A stretch of 64,000 nucleotides of DNA from Gambelia wislizenii (lineage: Eukaryota; Chordata; Lepidosauria; Squamata; Crotaphytidae), in contig JAUMIR010000003.1 of assembly GCA_030847615.1 (NCBI GenBank), forward strand, positions 23,069,001-23,133,000, in the 5' to 3' direction. The notes below the pieces were generated by a model. The model was not told the DNA's origin. It saw only the letters and a list, made by a program, of their open reading frames with translations, and ran no database searches. A program made the translations under genes and the position numbers. Below are positions 61,274-64,000 of this stretch, piece after piece (within the stretch, counting starts at the first letter, position 1; every line of letters starts with the position of its first letter).

Positions 61274-64000
61274 CACCAAAAATTAAGACAACAATTCTTT
61301 CAAGACAGAAGTCAAGTCTTCCTAAAAGAACATTTTAGTTTTGCTGATAAAACTATGTTTTCTATCAGAAGAACATTAAACGAAAACAAGTTCTACAGAA
61401 AATTCCTGGCCATCTTGAGTGGTGAAGAAACCAAGCATGTGGCAAGATTAAATTATAGAAAGGCAGGGGTGGGAAGGTGAGAACCTACTGAGAAGTTAAA
61501 TGATTTGCTTAGGGGCGACAGCACGAGTCAGAGAAGAAAAAAGAACCCTAGGGGATAAAATATCACCATGCAGTAATTACAATCAAAGGAGGAATGCAGA
61601 AATACACTAACCCACACTTGCTGATTTTAAGAATAGCATCTGGCAATCTTCTCTGAGACATGGCCTTCTGCATTCTTTTAATCTTAAAACCAGCCAGGAA
61701 AGATGAGTTACACTCTTCCAGGCTTCCATTTTTAAACAACAATTATTGTCACAAAGACCCAGCTTTAACAGTGAGCTCTTTTCTTGTTACAATCCATCAT
61801 GAGGCGACACCAAAACTGGGACGCCTTTGTACAGCCTATGAGAGATAATAATAGAATGCATTACCCTGACCTTTTCCATTTTGCCTGGCAATGCAGTTGG
61901 AAAGACTTTTCTCTCCTCCCTCCTTAACCACCTCATTAACCTGGGAGGGAAAGGGGGAGGAATGGACAGACAATTAGCTTGCAGCATATTAAAAAGGTTA
62001 ACACTGAATGGCACACTCCCAGTCAGCCTCAATCATGGTGAGGTATTAGAAATCTGGTGTGGTGATCTGCTTTTCTAAGCTACCAGTGCCTACTTTTTAG
62101 ACAGGAGGCATAGGTGTTTCCTCATGCATGACTGAGGGAGCCATGTGTCCTATTTTACAAAGGACAGTTCCACTGTCTTTTAAGGGTTCTAAGCAAACAG
62201 TCTTTTTTAAAGGTAGCATCCTTTGTTTAAAGGGTTGTTTGGTACAACTCTGGTTTAAAGAGAAAATATAAGCAAGAAGAACAGGATCTATAAAGCTGTC
62301 CAATAACTTAGAGGCTGCAGAGTCTTCCCCAGTGTGATGAGATTTGTTGAAATTCTATTTCAGTTACAATAATTATATCTTATAATTTATATAATTATAT
62401 AAATTAGCATGTGTTGATTCTGTGCAATTCTGGATCCTCCTTGGTCCTCGCTTTGGAGGATGCATTTCCAATATCATTAGTCTCTGCCTTAGGCGTGGCA
62501 CTTCACCAGCAGCCCTAGCAATTCCTTGAGGAGGAATTTGTCATGGTACTGTCAGGATCCATCCCTGATGGTGCCTAATCCTGCCATTTCAGTTATTTTT
62601 TCTGTAACCTTGATACTCATTGTGTTTGGCTTTTTTGTACTTGCTAATGAGTGCTCTTTGCCAACTGTAGAGGGAGGTAGTAATGGTTAAAGATAAGCAC
62701 GCAACTGCATTCTTTGGCCTGGGAAAGAAGTCTGGCTGGTGTGAGGGAATGTCATGTCAGGGGATGATGGTTAACCAATGGTATTAGAGCCCACCAGATT
62801 TTACAGATCATAATATGCTTTTATTATAGTGTGTAGCCTTTTAGTTTCAATTCTCAGCAACAACCTTGCACAATATGCTTTTTGGATTTCTGTGCCAATG
62901 AAGTTTTCTGATAACTCTGAAACTGCTGGTCACTGCATCTGGGAATGCAAGTACATGACAGGTACAACTTTTCAAGCATATGAACATAGCTTATACAAAA
63001 TGAAAAACCAGAACAAACAACTTTGTTCTATATTCAGCACTGAAAGATAAAAATTTAACCCAGCTATGGAAAGCAGGGAGAATGAGAATTTCTGAATAAA
63101 CAGCCTTTAATCGTTGGTGCCTTCTCTAAGCCTCTCATCCCTGTGATCTGCCTGAGCAAGGCCCAAAATAATGTTTAGGCAGTCTGAATGTGAGAGCAGA
63201 AGAAAAACTATGCAGCGCTCCAACCTCAAATCCATCATACGTAAGCCCACTGAAATTGTCCAGACTAACTTTCAATGGGATGCACTGATGCAGACACAAC
63301 CAGTATGGTTATATTGCTGAGTTTGCTGCACAACTTGCCACTCTTGAAATGGTTGGTGAAGTTTAGATGACCTTTCCTCAATCTGGTATGCTCCAAATAA
63401 TTTTGGACAACAACTCCCATCATGCTTAGACAGCATGACCAAGCTGAGTAAGGATGACAATTTACAGTCCAACTGATATGGAGAAATCACATTGTGGAAG
63501 GCTGGTTTACAAGAGCAACTTCTCTCTCCAACTTGTCACTCAGCCTTTGCTCTCTAACTCCTGAGTTATAAAATCTGTAACTTGTTATAATAACTAGGTT
63601 CATTCCTCTCTGCTGATGCTGTGGTATTGGCTTTCTCTTCTATTCATCACTGTGATAACCAGTTTTCATTGATTTCTTTACTGGCACACTTCCTGCATTA
63701 AGTCTCAACACTTACAGCTCTGGTCTGTGATCACTTCTTCACTTTGGCCAATCTCAACAGGGAGCCAAGAACTGACAATGACTAAAAATCATTAGCAACC
63801 TTGTGCAGATTCAGTCTCTTGACCTAAAGGACAAGTCCTGAATTTCAATACTCAACTAATTCTCTCAAGATCTGTTTCCAAATTCAATTAGCTCTTTCAC
63901 TGTATATTGTACTCTGTTCTAGAGGAATCACCTTCTAAGTCCTTAGGTTGACAGCATCATAAACATGCTATCAAAGAATCAGATTCTTACTGGATTTTGC
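61274..64000. other. Apparently single-copy intergenic sequence
   Basis: No gene, RNA or named repeat, apart from a degraded short inverted repeat near 63395-63485 (ACAACTCCCATCATGC). Short frames (60-80 codons) have no support. Confidence 0.4.

Noticed and set aside
1..64000. CRISPR arrays, prophage, operons, toxin-antitoxin or other prokaryotic systems
   Set aside because: None seen; introns, SINEs and LINEs show the window is vertebrate nuclear DNA.

Overview
This window is nuclear DNA from a vertebrate, most likely a squamate reptile and probably an iguanian lizard. The evidence is the repeat mix: tRNA-derived SINEs of the Sauria type with Bov-B-like tails, SINEs built on 5S rRNA sequence, Bov-B, CR1 and L2 LINEs, a Penelope-like remnant, hAT and Tigger/pogo-type DNA transposons, several families of terminal-inverted-repeat MITEs, and two Helitron-like elements. 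There is no sign of bacterial organisation (no operons, no dense coding), so nearly all open reading frames longer than 60 codons are chance or transposon-derived.

Host gene. I can support only the 3' part of one host gene, on the + strand: an internal exon ending at 4072, an internal exon at 14199-14282, and a terminal exon at 55886-56008. All three are in phase 0, have good splice sites and read as one charged, helical, coiled-coil-like C-terminus. A stop codon at 56006-56008 is followed by a short 3' UTR with AATAAA at 56189. The two introns are about 10.1 and 41.6 kb. I do not recognise the protein. Sequence right of about 56.2 kb is downstream of this gene.

Layout. 0-2.2 kb: L2, Bov-B, Sauria SINE, 5S SINE. 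4.5-5.7 kb: a MITE abutting a hAT-type MITE, then a SINE. 7.1-9.7 kb: an L2 copy split by a GC-rich hAT element and again by a GA-tailed LINE fragment. 11.3-13.4 kb: GA-tailed LINE fragment with an 11-bp target duplication, a pair of related repeats and a Tigger-in-Tigger nest. 15.2-17.3 kb: L2 and SINEs. 18.3-23.9 kb: MITE, Helitron-like element, and a long decayed Bov-B split by another MITE. 26.4-28.1 kb: second copy of the GC-rich hAT element. 30.2-33.4 kb: a nest of an unclassified repeat (R1), a GA-tailed LINE fragment and the best-preserved CR1 reverse transcriptase (567 open codons, minus strand). 35-44 kb: Bov-B, Penelope-like, CR1, a MITE inside R1, 5S SINE, Helitron-like element. 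45.7-51.7 kb: CR1 split by a MITE, Bov-B, and a second long but broken CR1 (plus strand). 53.4-57.6 kb: a large MITE, the terminal exon, and a 5S SINE split by a Tigger-type MITE. 57.7-61.3 kb: more hAT, CR1, SINE and Tigger-type copies. Remaining stretches look single-copy.

The most informative aspect is the nesting: many insertions carry visible target-site duplications (8 bp for hAT, TA for Tigger-type, 3 bp for the MITEs, 10-11 bp for LINEs, A^T for Helitron), so relative ages can be read directly. All family names come from recognition of motifs and ends, not from a database search.
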